Shown one piece after another: positions 1 through 5,876 of a DNA stretch of 8,318 bases. The DNA lies in NCBI GenBank assembly GCA_002840115.1, contig PGZG01000082.1, positions 1-8,318 on the forward strand. Reading direction: 5' to 3'. This stretch comes from Gammaproteobacteria bacterium HGW-Gammaproteobacteria-14 (GTDB lineage Bacteria; Pseudomonadota; Gammaproteobacteria; Pseudomonadales; Alcanivoracaceae). A program made the translations under genes and the position numbers. The notes under the pieces are model-generated. The model ran no database searches and was not told the DNA's origin. It was given only the letters and a program-made list of their open reading frames with translations. The stretch's first letter is position 1; every line of letters begins with the position of its first letter.

Positions 1-122
1 TTGATCAGCCAGAAGGTATCTGCCAGCCACCAGCTCGCCCATAGAATAACGACAACGGCGATCACAATCCGCGCGGGTTTATCCAGTACTGGCAGCTTTT
101 GTATCCACTGTTCTGCGTTCAT
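1..122 (-). CDS. gspC: Type II secretion system protein C (GspC), N-terminal fragment
   Basis: Only the first 40 codons are in the window; the gene continues past the left edge. The visible peptide begins MNAEQWIQKLPVLDKPAR, a short cytoplasmic segment, followed by a hydrophobic stretch at about residues 19-40 (IVIAVVVILWASWWLADTFW). This is the single membrane anchor expected at the start of GspC, the inner-membrane protein that links the type II secretion assembly platform to the outer-membrane secretin GspD. The homology region and PDZ domain that would prove the identity lie outside. The ATG at 122 is the only in-frame start seen; two nearby ATGs (at 136 and 145) are in other frames. It starts 25 bases after the gspN stop on the same strand, so co-transcription is likely. 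The call rests on the anchor and on gspN next door. Another bitopic membrane protein is possible. Confidence 0.68.
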   Translation of the reverse strand, partial: MNAEQWIQKLPVLDKPARIVIAVVVILWASWWLADTFWLI

Positions 123-147
123 ACCTGCCCGCCCATCACTGTCATGA

Positions 148-858
148 TCAGGGCTCCTGATAATCCAACTGTCGGCTGGTTTCAAAAATTACGTCATCCG
201 GGCTCCCGCCCTGACTCAGCCCCAGCAGTGCTGGCCATGCCCGATAGACCCGGAGCTCGGCCATTGTGTTCTCTAAGGTTCCCTGAAAAACCCGCTGCCC
301 TTCTGCAGTGACCACATCCACAGTGCTCACCCCTGCATTCTGTACAACTTCACCACGCAACGATGGCAAAACAGCTGACTCCCGGCCCCAGGAGGCGGTT
401 CCGCCGGTATATTCAAACAAACCGGAGGACACGGACGCTTTATTCTTTTGCCAGTGCAGGGACAAGCCACGCACTGAAACCACGCCATCCGCAGCAACGT
501 CGGGAACAATACCTTTGAGAGACGCCAGTGGCAGAGCCGCATCTGCATCGCGTAGAACGATACCAGAACCCGCACCCAACCAACCCTTCAGCAACAAATC
601 TCCACGTAAATCAGCCAGCACCCCCGGCCTAAATCCCTGCCAGCGGACCTGCCAACGCAAGGTTCCCTGCTTGTCCTGCCAGCGCCAGCGGCTACTGCCG
701 GCCCAGACTCGTCCTTCTATTTGAGAGAGCTGGAGGGGGGCGGGTCCCAGCATGACGCCATTTACCGGCGCAAGGGCAACCGTGGCAGGCATTAACCAGA
801 CCACCCATCCGATAACGCTGGCCAGAGCCAGCGCCAACAACCAACCGGGACGCAACAT
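148..858 (-). CDS. gspN: Type II secretion system protein N (GspN)
   Basis: This encodes 236 residues. The N-terminus (MLRPGWLLALALASVIGWVVW) is a signal-anchor-like membrane segment at about residues 5-25. The remaining roughly 210 residues look periplasmic, with short tryptophan-rich beta-type stretches such as WAGSSRWRWQ and LRWQVRWQG, which fit the GspN/XpsN/PulN family in length and layout. GspN is an accessory inner-membrane component of type II secretion and is absent from many systems. In Xanthomonas, XpsN is reported to contact the secretin. The gene starts 14 bases after the ssb stop, with an AGGCGGA ribosome-binding sequence about 4 bases before the ATG. The gspC start follows 25 bases downstream. 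No terminator lies between ssb and gspN, so transcription may read through from ssb. The family call comes from topology, remembered family features and the gspC neighbour; there is no catalytic motif to confirm it. Confidence 0.78.
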   Translation of the reverse strand: MLRPGWLLALALASVIGWVVWLMPATVALAPVNGVMLGPAPLQLSQIEGRVWAGSSRWRWQDKQGTLRWQVRWQGFRPGVLADLRGDLLLKGWLGAGSGIVLRDADAALPLASLKGIVPDVAADGVVSVRGLSLHWQKNKASVSSGLFEYTGGTASWGRESAVLPSLRGEVVQNAGVSTVDVVTAEGQRVFQGTLENTMAELRVYRAWPALLGLSQGGSPDDVIFETSRQLDYQEP

Positions 859-872
859 CAGATCCGCCTGGG

Positions 873-1346
873 TCAGAACGGGATATCGTCGTCGAAGTCA
901 CCGGAGGGAGGCGCATAGCCACTGGCAGGCGCGGCGGCCGCCGCGGGGGCTCCTGCCGCATAACCCGCTTGCGGGCGAGACTGCTCGGAAGAAGCACCAC
1001 CGGACTCGCCGCGACCATCCAGCATCTGCATTTCGCTGACCACAATCTCGGTGGTGTAGCGGTCCTGACCGTCTTGCCCCTGCCACTTGCGGGTCCGCAG
1101 ACTGCCTTCAACGTAGACCTTGCTGCCTTTTTTGAGATATTCGCCAGCAATTTCGGCCAGCTTGTTAAAGAAAACCACCCGGTGCCACTCGGTACGCTCC
1201 TGCGGCTGGCCGGTTTGTTTATCCTTCCACGACTCTGACGTTGCCAGGCTGACATTCGTCACCGCGCCACCACTGGGAAGAAACTTGGTTTCCGGATCAT
1301 TGCCCAGATTGCCGATCAGAATGACCTTGTTTACGCCTCGCGCCAT
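873..1346 (-). CDS. ssb: Single-stranded DNA-binding protein SSB
   Basis: This encodes 157 residues from the chosen ATG. SSB coats single-stranded DNA in replication, recombination and repair, normally as a tetramer. The OB fold spans about residues 1-110 and begins MARGVNKVILIGNLGNDPE. It carries W40, W54, F60 and W88, matching the DNA-stacking residues of E. coli SSB at the same numbers. A disordered, Ala/Gly/Pro/Gln-rich linker follows (about 111-148), including a five-alanine run. The acidic tip DFDDDIPF ends the protein; this is the docking site for partner proteins. The linker is shorter than in E. coli SSB (178 residues). An upstream in-frame GTG at 1355 would add MGA, but the GGAG ribosome-binding site overlaps it, so the ATG at 1346 is preferred. 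The gene is transcribed away from the regulator gene to its right and toward gspN. No LexA box was found upstream, unlike the E. coli uvrA-ssb arrangement. Confidence 0.97.
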   Translation of the reverse strand: MARGVNKVILIGNLGNDPETKFLPSGGAVTNVSLATSESWKDKQTGQPQERTEWHRVVFFNKLAEIAGEYLKKGSKVYVEGSLRTRKWQGQDGQDRYTTEIVVSEMQMLDGRGESGGASSEQSRPQAGYAAGAPAAAAAPASGYAPPSGDFDDDIPF

Positions 1347-1354
1347 AGCACCCA

Positions 1355-1359
1355 CTCCG
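1355..1359 (-). promoter_or_regulatory. Ribosome-binding site fixing the ssb start
   Basis: On the minus strand the sequence CGGAG lies 8 bases before the ATG at 1346, which is good Shine-Dalgarno spacing. It touches the alternative GTG at 1355, leaving that codon no spacing. This supports the shorter 157-residue SSB, whose MARGVNKV start also resembles E. coli MASRGVNKV. Confidence 0.7.
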
Positions 1360-1441
1360 TCTGTCCATACATCAGGAAACGCAGGGCCTGTCCCGGCGCT
1401 CCTTTAAGGCGAGCTATTGTGTCAGGTTTATCAAGCCGGTG

Positions 1442-1466
1442 CATCGTCTGACGCAGACAGACGATG
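1442..1466. repeat. Perfect 9-bp inverted repeat, possible operator
   Basis: CATCGTCTG at 1442-1450 and CAGACGATG at 1458-1466 are exact reverse complements around a 7-base spacer. The centre lies about 108 bases upstream of the ssb start and about 255 bases upstream of the LuxR-type start. No T-run follows on either strand, so it does not look like an intrinsic terminator. Its symmetry and position between divergent genes suggest a binding site for a dimeric regulator. The CTG-N7-CAG core has the wrong spacing for LexA. An RNA hairpin in an ssb leader is the alternative. Confidence 0.5.
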
Positions 1467-1589
1467 TCGGAGATTCCCCTACCATTCATAATGCCCGGCA
1501 CAGGCCTTCCAGTAGCCAGAAGGACTGCCAACTGGTACCAAAATCCGGCTCTTCAGCACGCCCGATGGGGGGCTGGCCTGTGTTGCAAA

Positions 1590-1618
1590 TTGAACCGCAC
1601 CCCAAGTGATGATAGATT
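1590..1618 (+). promoter_or_regulatory. Candidate sigma-70 promoter for the LuxR-type gene
   Basis: A TTGAAC -35 element (1590-1595) and a TAGATT -10 element (1613-1618) are separated by exactly 17 bases; each matches 4 of 6 consensus bases. Transcription would start near 1625 and give a leader of about 84 bases. Matches of this quality occur by chance, so the call is tentative. Confidence 0.32.
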
Positions 1619-1708
1619 CGCTGCTTGTCACCGTTTTTTCGTAGCGCAGACCATAGGTGGACTGAGTTGCTTTTGATCGTTTGCACGTTGTTTTCGGATG
1701 GATGACCC

Positions 1709-2359
1709 ATGACAGTTTTGGACAAACAACAACAAGTATACGTCGTCGGCGGGCAGCACCTGCAAAACTCCCTGCTAGCGGAGTTCTTAGGCGCCCAAGG
1801 GGTTCCCACAGCGGCGGTTCGCCGCCTTGAAGATATCAGTCTTGGAGAAGTCGCCAGGTGCGAGCAAAACCTTATTCTCGGGGACTTCAACACCGTCGAC
1901 ATTAACGCTTTGATCTCCCACCTGATGGAGATTGACCCACAAGTAGACGGTGATGTGCTTATTGGCATCTTCAACGTCGATGACGATGATTCACTGTCGC
2001 GACTGGCGGGCCTACCCATGGTAAACGGAGGCTTTCTGCATGATTGCCCGCAGGAGCAACTGCTCAAGGGTGTTCGTGCAATGCTGGAAGCCGAGCTGTG
2101 GCTGCCACGCAAGGTGCTTCAGCAGTACCTGATGAAGTCCCGAGGCTTTAACAAAACCTTTGCACGCAGCGAAGTGACTCTGACCGAGCGCGAAATCGAA
2201 GTACTCAAGGTATTGGCCACGGGAGCGAAAAACTCCGATATCGCTCGCAGCCTGAGCCTGAGTCCTCACACCATCAAAACTCACATTTACAACATCTTCA
2301 AAAAAATTAACGCCTCGAACCGTTTGCAGGCCGTTAATTGGGCACAAGAAAACCTCTAA
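1709..2359 (+). CDS. LuxR-family transcriptional regulator, CsgD/VpsT class
   Basis: This encodes 216 residues. The C-terminal LuxR/FixJ helix-turn-helix (about 155-216) reads LTEREIEVLKVLATGAKNSDIA and continues through SPHTIKTHIYNIFKKI to a QAVNWAQENL end. That end closely resembles CsgD (QAVSWANDNL) and VpsT (QALIWAKNNI). The N-terminal half is a degenerate receiver domain: an aspartate is present at D59 (LILGDFN), but the usual late lysine is not evident. Residues 131-134 are WLPR, at the same position as the VpsT W-[FLM]-[TS]-R motif that binds cyclic di-GMP. Flanking residues (AELWLPRKVLQQYL) match VpsT (DEMWLTRKLAQEYI, from memory) apart from proline for Thr/Ser. Such regulators control biofilm matrix genes, but no targets lie in this window. 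A TGA two codons upstream (1703-1705) fixes the start, with GGATGGA as a plausible ribosome-binding site. The class is sure; cyclic di-GMP binding and target are inference. Confidence 0.9.
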   Translation: MTVLDKQQQVYVVGGQHLQNSLLAEFLGAQGVPTAAVRRLEDISLGEVARCEQNLILGDFNTVDINALISHLMEIDPQVDGDVLIGIFNVDDDDSLSRLAGLPMVNGGFLHDCPQEQLLKGVRAMLEAELWLPRKVLQQYLMKSRGFNKTFARSEVTLTEREIEVLKVLATGAKNSDIARSLSLSPHTIKTHIYNIFKKINASNRLQAVNWAQENL

Positions 2360-2368
2360 TCAAGCTCT

Positions 2369-2400
2369 CGCCCCAGGCCGATTAATAGTCGGTCTGGGCG
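2369..2400 (+). terminator. Hairpin after the LuxR-type gene, weak terminator candidate
   Basis: The arms at 2369-2381 and 2389-2400 pair over 12 positions, with one bulged C and one G-U, around a TTAATAG loop. The hairpin begins 9 bases after the stop codon, where a terminator is expected. It is followed by TACCTCATT rather than a T-run, so termination would be inefficient or factor-dependent. It could instead stabilise the 3' end of the message. Confidence 0.42.
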
Positions 2401-2442
2401 TACCTCATTACCTTCCTCCCTGCTTTAAAAACATGATCATCA

Positions 2443-2471
2443 TAGTCCCTTCACTATAAATCCCCTATACT
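2443..2471 (+). promoter_or_regulatory. Probable uvrA promoter
   Basis: The -10 element TATACT (2466-2471) matches 5 of 6 consensus bases. A weak -35 (TAGTCC, 2443-2448, 3 of 6) lies 17 bases upstream. Transcription would start near 2478, inside the LexA-type site and about 25 bases before the uvrA ATG. TATAAA at 2455-2460 is an alternative -10 element, but no good -35 precedes it. Confidence 0.5.
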
Positions 2472-2472
2472 A

Positions 2473-2492
2473 CGCTGTCATTTTGGCCAGTA
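2473..2492 (+). promoter_or_regulatory. Candidate LexA (SOS) box upstream of uvrA
   Basis: The site has CTG (2475-2477), ten bases, then CAG (2488-2490) and TA, giving the CTGT-N8-ACAG-like core with a complete CAGTA right half. The left half (CGCTGT) and the centre depart from the E. coli TACTG-(TA)5-CAGTA consensus. It sits just after the probable -10 and 10 bases before the uvrA start, where bound LexA would block transcription. uvrA is an SOS gene in E. coli, which supports the call. Confidence 0.7.
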
Positions 2493-2502
2493 GTTTTTAT
2501 TC

Positions 2503-5343
2503 ATGGACAAGATTCTGGTACGGGGTGCGCGCACCCACAACTTGAAAAACATCGACCTTGATATTCCCCGTGACAAATTGGTGGTCATCACCGGGCTGTC
2601 CGGCTCAGGAAAATCCTCTCTGGCTTTTGATACGCTGTATGCCGAAGGCCAGCGTCGCTACGTCGAATCGCTGTCCACTTATGCGCGACAGTTTTTATCG
2701 ATGATGGAAAAGCCGGACGTCGACCATATTGAAGGTTTGTCCCCCGCGATTTCGATTGAGCAAAAATCCACCAGCCATAATCCACGCTCCACCGTGGGCA
2801 CGATTACGGAAATCTATGACTATTTGCGCCTGCTTTATGCGCGCACCGGTGAGCCACGCTGCCCCACTCATGAAGTAGCGCTAGATGCACAAACGGTGAG
2901 CCAGATGGTCGATCAGGTGTTGGCCATGCCGGAAGGTAGTAAGCTGATGCTGCTAGCCCCGGTGGTGCGTGATAAAAAAGGAGAACATCTGGCGCTGTTC
3001 GACCAGCTACGTGCCAGAGGTTTTATTCGGGCACGCATCAATGGCCGTGTCCACGAACTCGACGATGCGCCGGCGCTTGATAAAAACCGAAAACATACCA
3101 TTGAAGTTGTTATTGACCGCTTCAAGGTACGCGACGACCTTGGCAATCGCCTCGCGGAGTCCTTTGAAACCGCGCTGGAGCTGGCCGACGACATTGCAAT
3201 TATCGCTCCTATGGAAGGTGACGGAGAAGAAACTGTTTTCTCCGCCCGCTTTGCTTGCCCTCATTGTGGCTACTCCATTCCTGAGCTTGAGCCGCGATTA
3301 TTTTCCTTTAACAATCCGGCTGGCGCATGCCCAAGCTGTGATGGTCTCGGCGTCAAACAATTTTTTGACGAAGAAAAAGTGATTGTCTCCGATGAACTAT
3401 CGCTGGCAGAAGGAGCTATTCGGGGCTGGGATCGGCGCAATATTTATTATTTTCAGATGCTCACATCGTTATCCGATCAGATCGGCTTTGATATGGATAA
3501 GCCGTTTAGAAAACTGAGCAAAGCCGTGCGCCAGAAAATTCTCTACGGCACTGGTACCGAAGTGGTGGAGTTCCGCTATCTCAACGACCGAGGTGATATT
3601 GTCAGTCGCCGCCACCCCTTTGAGGGCATCATCCCGAATATGGAACGACGCTATCGGGAAACGGAGTCGGAAAATGTTCGCGAAGATCTTGCCGCGTATC
3701 TGAGCACTTCCGTTTGCCCGGACTGCAATGGCTCCCGGTTACGGGAGGCAGCCCGCAATGTCTTTATTAATGATCGACCACTACCGGACATGGTGGCGAT
3801 GCCTGTGGGCAAAGCCTTCGTCTATTTTGAGCAACTCGCGCTCCCAGGCAGTCGTGGCGAAATTGCCGAAAAAATCCTGAAAGAGATACGTGAGCGGCTT
3901 CAGTTTCTTGTCAATGTTGGACTTGAATACCTGACTCTTGCCCGCAATGCCGACACCCTGTCCGGCGGTGAAGCCCAACGAATCCGGCTGGCCTCTCAGA
4001 TAGGCGCGGGCCTGGTGGGGGTGATGTACGTCCTGGACGAGCCCTCCATTGGCCTGCATCAACGTGATAACGAACGCTTGCTGGCAACCCTGACGCGACT
4101 GAGAGATCTGGGTAATACGGTGCTGGTGGTCGAGCACGACGAGGACGCCATACGCAGTGCCGATTATGTTATTGATATTGGCCCCGGCGCGGGGGTGCAT
4201 GGCGGCCAGGTGGTCGCTGCGGGAACCGCAGAGCAGGTTATCAATAATCCTGCCTCACTGACCGGCGATTATCTTTCCGGGCGAAAGCAGATTAGCTCGC
4301 CACCGAAACGCACCCCTCCAGGCAAGGACTGGCTAACACTCAGCGGCGCCACGGGCAACAACCTGCAGAATGTGACGCTGAAGATTCCCCTCGGCCTGAT
4401 GACTTGCGTGACCGGTGTATCCGGCTCAGGGAAATCCACGCTGGTGAATCGCACCCTGTATCCGCTGGCGGCCACCCGGCTCAACGGAGCAACCCTGCTC
4501 AAACCCGCCAGTTACGATGCCATTAACGGCATTGAGAAACTGGATAAGGTCATCGATATCGACCAAAGCCCCATTGGCCGAACGCCCCGCTCAAACCCGG
4601 CTACCTATACGGGTCTTTTCACACCCATTCGGGATCTGTTTGCCGGCACTCAGGAAGCACGATCACGAGGCTACAAAACCGGGCGGTTCAGTTTTAACGT
4701 CCGTGGAGGACGCTGTGAGGCCTGTCAGGGGGATGGCGTCATCAAGGTGGAGATGCACTTCCTGCCGGATATCTACGTGCCCTGCGAGGTCTGCCACGGT
4801 AAACGCTACAACCGGGAAACTTTGGAAATTCTCTATAAGGGTAAAAACATCTATCAGGTATTGGCGATGACCGTTGAAGATGCGCGAGCTTTCTTTGACG
4901 CAGTGCCACCGATTGCCCGCAAACTGCAAACGTTGATGGATGTTGGACTGAGCTACATCACTCTCGGACAGGCCGCCACCACCCTCTCTGGTGGTGAAGC
5001 ACAGCGCATCAAGCTGGCCCGCGAATTATCAAAACGGGATACCGGGCGCACCCTGTATATTCTCGATGAGCCTACCACTGGCCTTCACTTCCACGATATC
5101 CAACAACTGCTGACTGTGTTGTATCGATTACGGGATCATGGCAACACCATCGTAGTGATTGAGCACAATCTGGATGTTGTGAAAACAGCGGACTGGGTTG
5201 TCGACCTCGGCCCGGAGGGCGGTGATGGCGGCGGGAAGATCATTGCCGAGGGAACCCCGGAGCAGGTGGTGAAAGTGAAGGGCAGCCACACCGGGCGCTT
5301 CCTCAAGGGAGTCCTGGCCAGAAATCAACGGCCAGAAAAGTAG
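2503..5343 (+). CDS. uvrA: UvrABC system protein A (excinuclease ATPase subunit)
   Basis: This encodes 946 residues, against 940 in E. coli, and aligns with it from MDKI-VRGARTHNLKNI to the end. UvrA dimers recognise bulky DNA lesions and load UvrB in nucleotide excision repair. It is a twin ABC ATPase. The first Walker A is GLSGSGKSS (31-39), the first signature LSGGEAQR (486-493) and the first Walker B VMYVLDEP (507-514). The second set is GVSGSGKST (638-646), LSGGEAQR (828-835) and TLYILDEPTTG (850-860). The zinc ligands are C252, C255, C276 and C279 in the first module and C738, C741, C761 and C764 in the second. A further CxxC pair is at C405/C408. All key residues are intact. No clear Shine-Dalgarno sequence precedes the ATG, but the N-terminus matches E. 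coli, so the start is sound. A candidate LexA box overlaps the promoter. The gene converges on rplQ across a shared hairpin terminator. Confidence 0.99.
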   Translation: MDKILVRGARTHNLKNIDLDIPRDKLVVITGLSGSGKSSLAFDTLYAEGQRRYVESLSTYARQFLSMMEKPDVDHIEGLSPAISIEQKSTSHNPRSTVGTITEIYDYLRLLYARTGEPRCPTHEVALDAQTVSQMVDQVLAMPEGSKLMLLAPVVRDKKGEHLALFDQLRARGFIRARINGRVHELDDAPALDKNRKHTIEVVIDRFKVRDDLGNRLAESFETALELADDIAIIAPMEGDGEETVFSARFACPHCGYSIPELEPRLFSFNNPAGACPSCDGLGVKQFFDEEKVIVSDELSLAEGAIRGWDRRNIYYFQMLTSLSDQIGFDMDKPFRKLSKAVRQKILYGTGTEVVEFRYLNDRGDIVSRRHPFEGIIPNMERRYRETESENVREDLAAYLSTSVCPDCNGSRLREAARNVFINDRPLPDMVAMPVGKAFVYFEQLALPGSRGEIAEKILKEIRERLQFLVNVGLEYLTLARNADTLSGGEAQRIRLASQIGAGLVGVMYVLDEPSIGLHQRDNERLLATLTRLRDLGNTVLVVEHDEDAIRSADYVIDIGPGAGVHGGQVVAAGTAEQVINNPASLTGDYLSGRKQISSPPKRTPPGKDWLTLSGATGNNLQNVTLKIPLGLMTCVTGVSGSGKSTLVNRTLYPLAATRLNGATLLKPASYDAINGIEKLDKVIDIDQSPIGRTPRSNPATYTGLFTPIRDLFAGTQEARSRGYKTGRFSFNVRGGRCEACQGDGVIKVEMHFLPDIYVPCEVCHGKRYNRETLEILYKGKNIYQVLAMTVEDARAFFDAVPPIARKLQTLMDVGLSYITLGQAATTLSGGEAQRIKLARELSKRDTGRTLYILDEPTTGLHFHDIQQLLTVLYRLRDHGNTIVVIEHNLDVVKTADWVVDLGPEGGDGGGKIIAEGTPEQVVKVKGSHTGRFLKGVLARNQRPEK

Positions 5344-5383
5344 ATCAGTAAAAACGCGCTACCGCCCCCTTCTGGAAACAAAA

Positions 5384-5432
5384 CGCCAGACAACAAAAAG
5401 GCCGGCAATGCCGGCCTTTTTGTTGTCTGGCG
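5384..5432. terminator. Bidirectional terminator between uvrA and rplQ
   Basis: The arms at 5384-5406 and 5410-5432 are perfect reverse complements over 23 bp, around a 3-base AAT loop. The inner stem is GGCCGGC/GCCGGCC, flanked by AAAAA on the left and TTTTT on the right. The symmetric element therefore reads as a GC hairpin plus T-run on both strands. It lies 40 bases after the uvrA stop and 9 bases beyond the rplQ stop, so it can end both converging transcripts. Confidence 0.93.
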
Positions 5433-5441
5433 CTGAATAAT

Positions 5442-5825
5442 TTATTCGGCGTCGACAACTTCGGTCTGCGGACGATCCACCAGCTCAACAAACGCCATCG
5501 GCGCGTTGTCACCGGTACGGAAGCCCATTTTCAGGACACGCATATAGCCACCCGGACGGCTTGCATAGCGCGGACCCAGATCGTTAAACAGGATGCCAAC
5601 GGCTTCCTTCGAACGGGTTCGGGCAAATGCCAGACGACGGTTGGCAACGGAATCCACCTTTGCCAACGTGATCAAAGGCTCTGCTACACGACGTAGCTCT
5701 TTCGCCTTCGGCAAGGTGGTTTTGATGGCGCCGTGTTCGAACAGGGACACCGCCATATTGCGCAGCATAGCCTGACGGTGGGCACTGGTGCGGTTAAACT
5801 TTCTGCCGCTTTTGCGATGACGCAT
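5442..5825 (-). CDS. rplQ: 50S ribosomal protein L17
   Basis: This encodes 127 residues, the same length as E. coli L17. The start MRHRKSGRKFNRTSAHRQAMLRN is cut here for length only after its diagnostic basic motif; the internal GGYMRVLKMGFRTGDNAPMA and the end VELVDRP are also typical. L17 is a large-subunit protein located near the peptide exit tunnel. It is the last gene of the alpha operon, 51 bases after rpoA. The ribosome-binding site AAAGGAA (5833-5839) lies 7 bases before the ATG. A short perfect hairpin sits between rpoA and this site. Transcription ends at the shared terminator just downstream. Confidence 0.98.
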   Translation of the reverse strand: MRHRKSGRKFNRTSAHRQAMLRNMAVSLFEHGAIKTTLPKAKELRRVAEPLITLAKVDSVANRRLAFARTRSKEAVGILFNDLGPRYASRPGGYMRVLKMGFRTGDNAPMAFVELVDRPQTEVVDAE

Positions 5826-5848
5826 GGTTCTGTTCCTTTGCTAATAAC

Positions 5849-5865
5849 GGGTGCCATCGGCACCC
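5849..5865 (-). repeat. Hairpin between rpoA and rplQ
   Basis: GGGTGCC (5849-5855) and GGCACCC (5859-5865) are perfect 7-bp complements around a 3-base loop. The element lies 11 bases after the rpoA stop and 9 bases before the rplQ ribosome-binding site. No T-run follows on the coding strand, so it is more likely an intercistronic stability or processing hairpin than a terminator. Confidence 0.5.
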
Positions 5866-5876
5866 AGTCAATTCAA

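Larger units (their letters stand above)
1347..1708. other. 362-base gap between divergent ssb and the LuxR-type gene
   Basis: No convincing gene is visible here. A 66-codon minus-strand frame (1331-1531) overlaps the ssb start and has no recognisable domain or well-placed ribosome-binding site. A short plus-strand frame (1464-1676) also looks random. The stretch must hold the promoters of both flanking divergent genes. It contains a perfect 9-bp dyad at 1442-1466 and a candidate plus-strand promoter at 1590-1618. No confident sigma-70 promoter was found for ssb, and no LexA-type CTG-N10-CAG site was seen. In Pseudomonas aeruginosa, as I recall, a transporter gene lies between ssb and uvrA; no remnant of one could be recognised here. 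Confidence 0.6.

Noticed and set aside
692..1255. 187-codon minus-strand open frame across the ssb-gspN junction
   Set aside because: It is in another frame of the same strand as ssb and gspN, and the Arg/Ser/Pro-rich product is typical of a shadow frame.
1448..1460. CTG...CAG inside the 1442-1466 dyad as an SOS box
   Set aside because: The spacing is 7 bases, whereas LexA sites of this class need 10. Another pair near 1361-1375 has 9 and was also dismissed.
1331..1531. 66-codon minus-strand frame upstream of ssb, considered as a leader peptide or transporter remnant
   Set aside because: It overlaps the ssb start, has no well-placed ribosome-binding site and shows no membrane segments or known motif.
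1486..2112. 208-codon minus-strand open frame opposite the LuxR-type gene
   Set aside because: The serine- and cysteine-rich product has no recognisable family and lies opposite a gene with clear homology.
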